Assembly: GCA_039190275.1 (NCBI GenBank)
Contig: JBCCYF010000002.1
Location: forward strand, 1-64,000
DNA from: Halovulum sp039190275
Lineage (GTDB): Bacteria > Pseudomonadota > Alphaproteobacteria > Rhodobacterales > Rhodobacteraceae
Direction of reading: 5' to 3'
Length of the DNA stretch: 64,000 bases
The position numbers were made by a program, and so were the translations under genes. Positions 63,312-64,000 of the stretch are shown here, in pieces (within the stretch, counting starts at the first letter, position 1; each line of letters begins with the position of its first letter). Under the pieces are notes generated by a model that was not told the origin of the DNA, ran no database searches, and saw only the letters and a program-made list of their open reading frames with translations.

Positions 63312-64000
63312 AACGCTCAATAGGTCTTGTAATTGTCCTTACGGCGGGCCTTGGCGCCTGTGACCGCCTGAACGAGGTTGGAAAAGCGCCTGGGTTCTCA
63401 CCGGTGGGTGGACCCAGACAACCGGTTGTGGCCGGGATTGATCCGACGCGCGCGGCGATGGCTGTCCCCCCACCAGTCGAGGCGCGCAGCCAGCAGGAAC
63501 AAGCCTCGCTTTGGAGATCAGGGCCCACATCGCTGTTCGGCGATCGGAGAGCTAGCCGTCGCGGTGACATTCTCACCATGATAATCGAGATTGATGATCA
63601 GGCGCAGATCCAGAACTCAAGCTCCCGCGCACGTAGCGGCAGCGAATCTGTCGGTGTACCCGCACTTGCCGGGATACCCGAAATCGTGAACCGTGTCCTG
63701 CCCAGCGGGGCAAGTGCCGCGAACTTGGCCGACGTCAGCTCCAGCTCGTCATCGAATGGCAATGGCCAGGTTCAGCGGAACGAGAAAATAACACTACGGG
63801 TTGCGGCCACCGTTGTTGATGTATTGCCCAACGGTCACCTGGTCGTTCAGGGCAGCCAGGAGGTACGTGTGAATTTCGAGCTCCGCGACCTTCAGGTTGC
63901 CGGTATTGTCCGGCCCGAGGACATATCGCGGCAGAACCAGATCACCTATGACAAAGTGGCGGGCGCGCGGATCTCGTATGGAGGTCGCGGTCAGATAACT
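63308..64000 (+). CDS. flgH: Flagellar L-ring protein FlgH, 3' end beyond window
   Basis: The first 231 codons are present. A lipoprotein signal (VLTAGLGACDRL, lipobox Cys19) is followed by the FlgH body: SLWRSGPTSLFGDRRASRRGD and NGHLVVQGSQEVRVN. It forms the outer-membrane L-ring. The gene runs off the right edge, still open. Confidence 0.92.
   Translation, partial: MKRSIGLVIVLTAGLGACDRLNEVGKAPGFSPVGGPRQPVVAGIDPTRAAMAVPPPVEARSQQEQASLWRSGPTSLFGDRRASRRGDILTMIIEIDDQAQIQNSSSRARSGSESVGVPALAGIPEIVNRVLPSGASAANLADVSSSSSSNGNGQVQRNEKITLRVAATVVDVLPNGHLVVQGSQEVRVNFELRDLQVAGIVRPEDISRQNQITYDKVAGARISYGGRGQIT

Noticed and set aside
1..64000. CRISPR arrays, tRNA or rRNA genes
   Set aside because: I saw no regularly spaced repeats and no recognisable tRNA or rRNA sequence on either strand by eye; a covariance-model scan would be needed to exclude small RNAs.

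Overview
The window looks like chromosomal DNA of a high-GC marine alphaproteobacterium of the Rhodobacterales (Roseobacter group). The flagellin/FlaF/FlbT trio, the MotE-like stator chaperone, the CtrA-like boxes at flagellar promoters, the acyl-type XRE regulator next to an acetyl-CoA synthetase, and the dense use of ATGA/GTGA stop-start overlaps all fit. The assignment rests on gene content and protein style, not on a database search.

Left third (1-20.8 kb): a truncated glyoxalase-like gene, then a catabolic block: an S-/N-oxide reductase of the DMSO-reductase family without an Fe-S cluster, an IclR regulator that seems to start at AUA, a rhodanese, a DAO-type FAD oxidoreductase, the HyuA/HyuB hydantoinase/oxoprolinase pair, an SDR dehydrogenase and an amino-acid-type ABC ATPase. 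A coupled run follows: 3-mercaptopyruvate sulfurtransferase, GNAT, aspartate/aromatic-type aminotransferase and an ornithine-cyclodeaminase-like protein. Together they suggest use of a nitrogen-rich, possibly sulfur-containing compound. After them come a histidine-phosphatase/SnoaL fusion, a glutathionyl-hydroquinone reductase, and a minus-strand signalling set (receiver protein, small membrane protein, symporter-type histidine kinase).

Middle (20.8-31.8 kb): an XRE short-chain-acyl regulator diverges from a complete branched-chain-amino-acid-type ABC transporter (binding protein, two permeases, two ATPases), followed by acetyl-CoA synthetase, an EamA exporter and an I78 inhibitor-like lipoprotein. 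A perfect 13-bp direct repeat in the divergent promoter is a candidate operator. A decayed IS1182-type transposase lies between this block and the flagellar genes.

Right half (31.8-64 kb): flagellar genes in two parts. Part one is fliG-fliP-fliN-fliH-fliF on the minus strand diverging from fliL, an unknown gene, motE-like, motA and an 822-residue unknown. Part two is fliK-flgD diverging from flgJ/flgN-like genes, flagellin, flaF, flbT and a DUF1217 gene, then fliI diverging from flgB-flgC-fliE-fliQ-flgF-flgG-flgA-flgH, which runs off the edge. Between the parts lies a roughly 10.7-kb segment with decayed transposase sequence on both sides. It carries a tightly coupled six-gene minus-strand operon: UbiA prenyltransferase, PEP-dikinase-like phosphotransferase, BtaA-like aminocarboxypropyl transferase (DUF3419), phytol/dolichol-kinase-like membrane protein, GNAT-like acyltransferase and OleC-like AMP ligase. 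This operon is the best candidate for an undescribed system, probably making an unusual prenyl or amino-acid-headed lipid.
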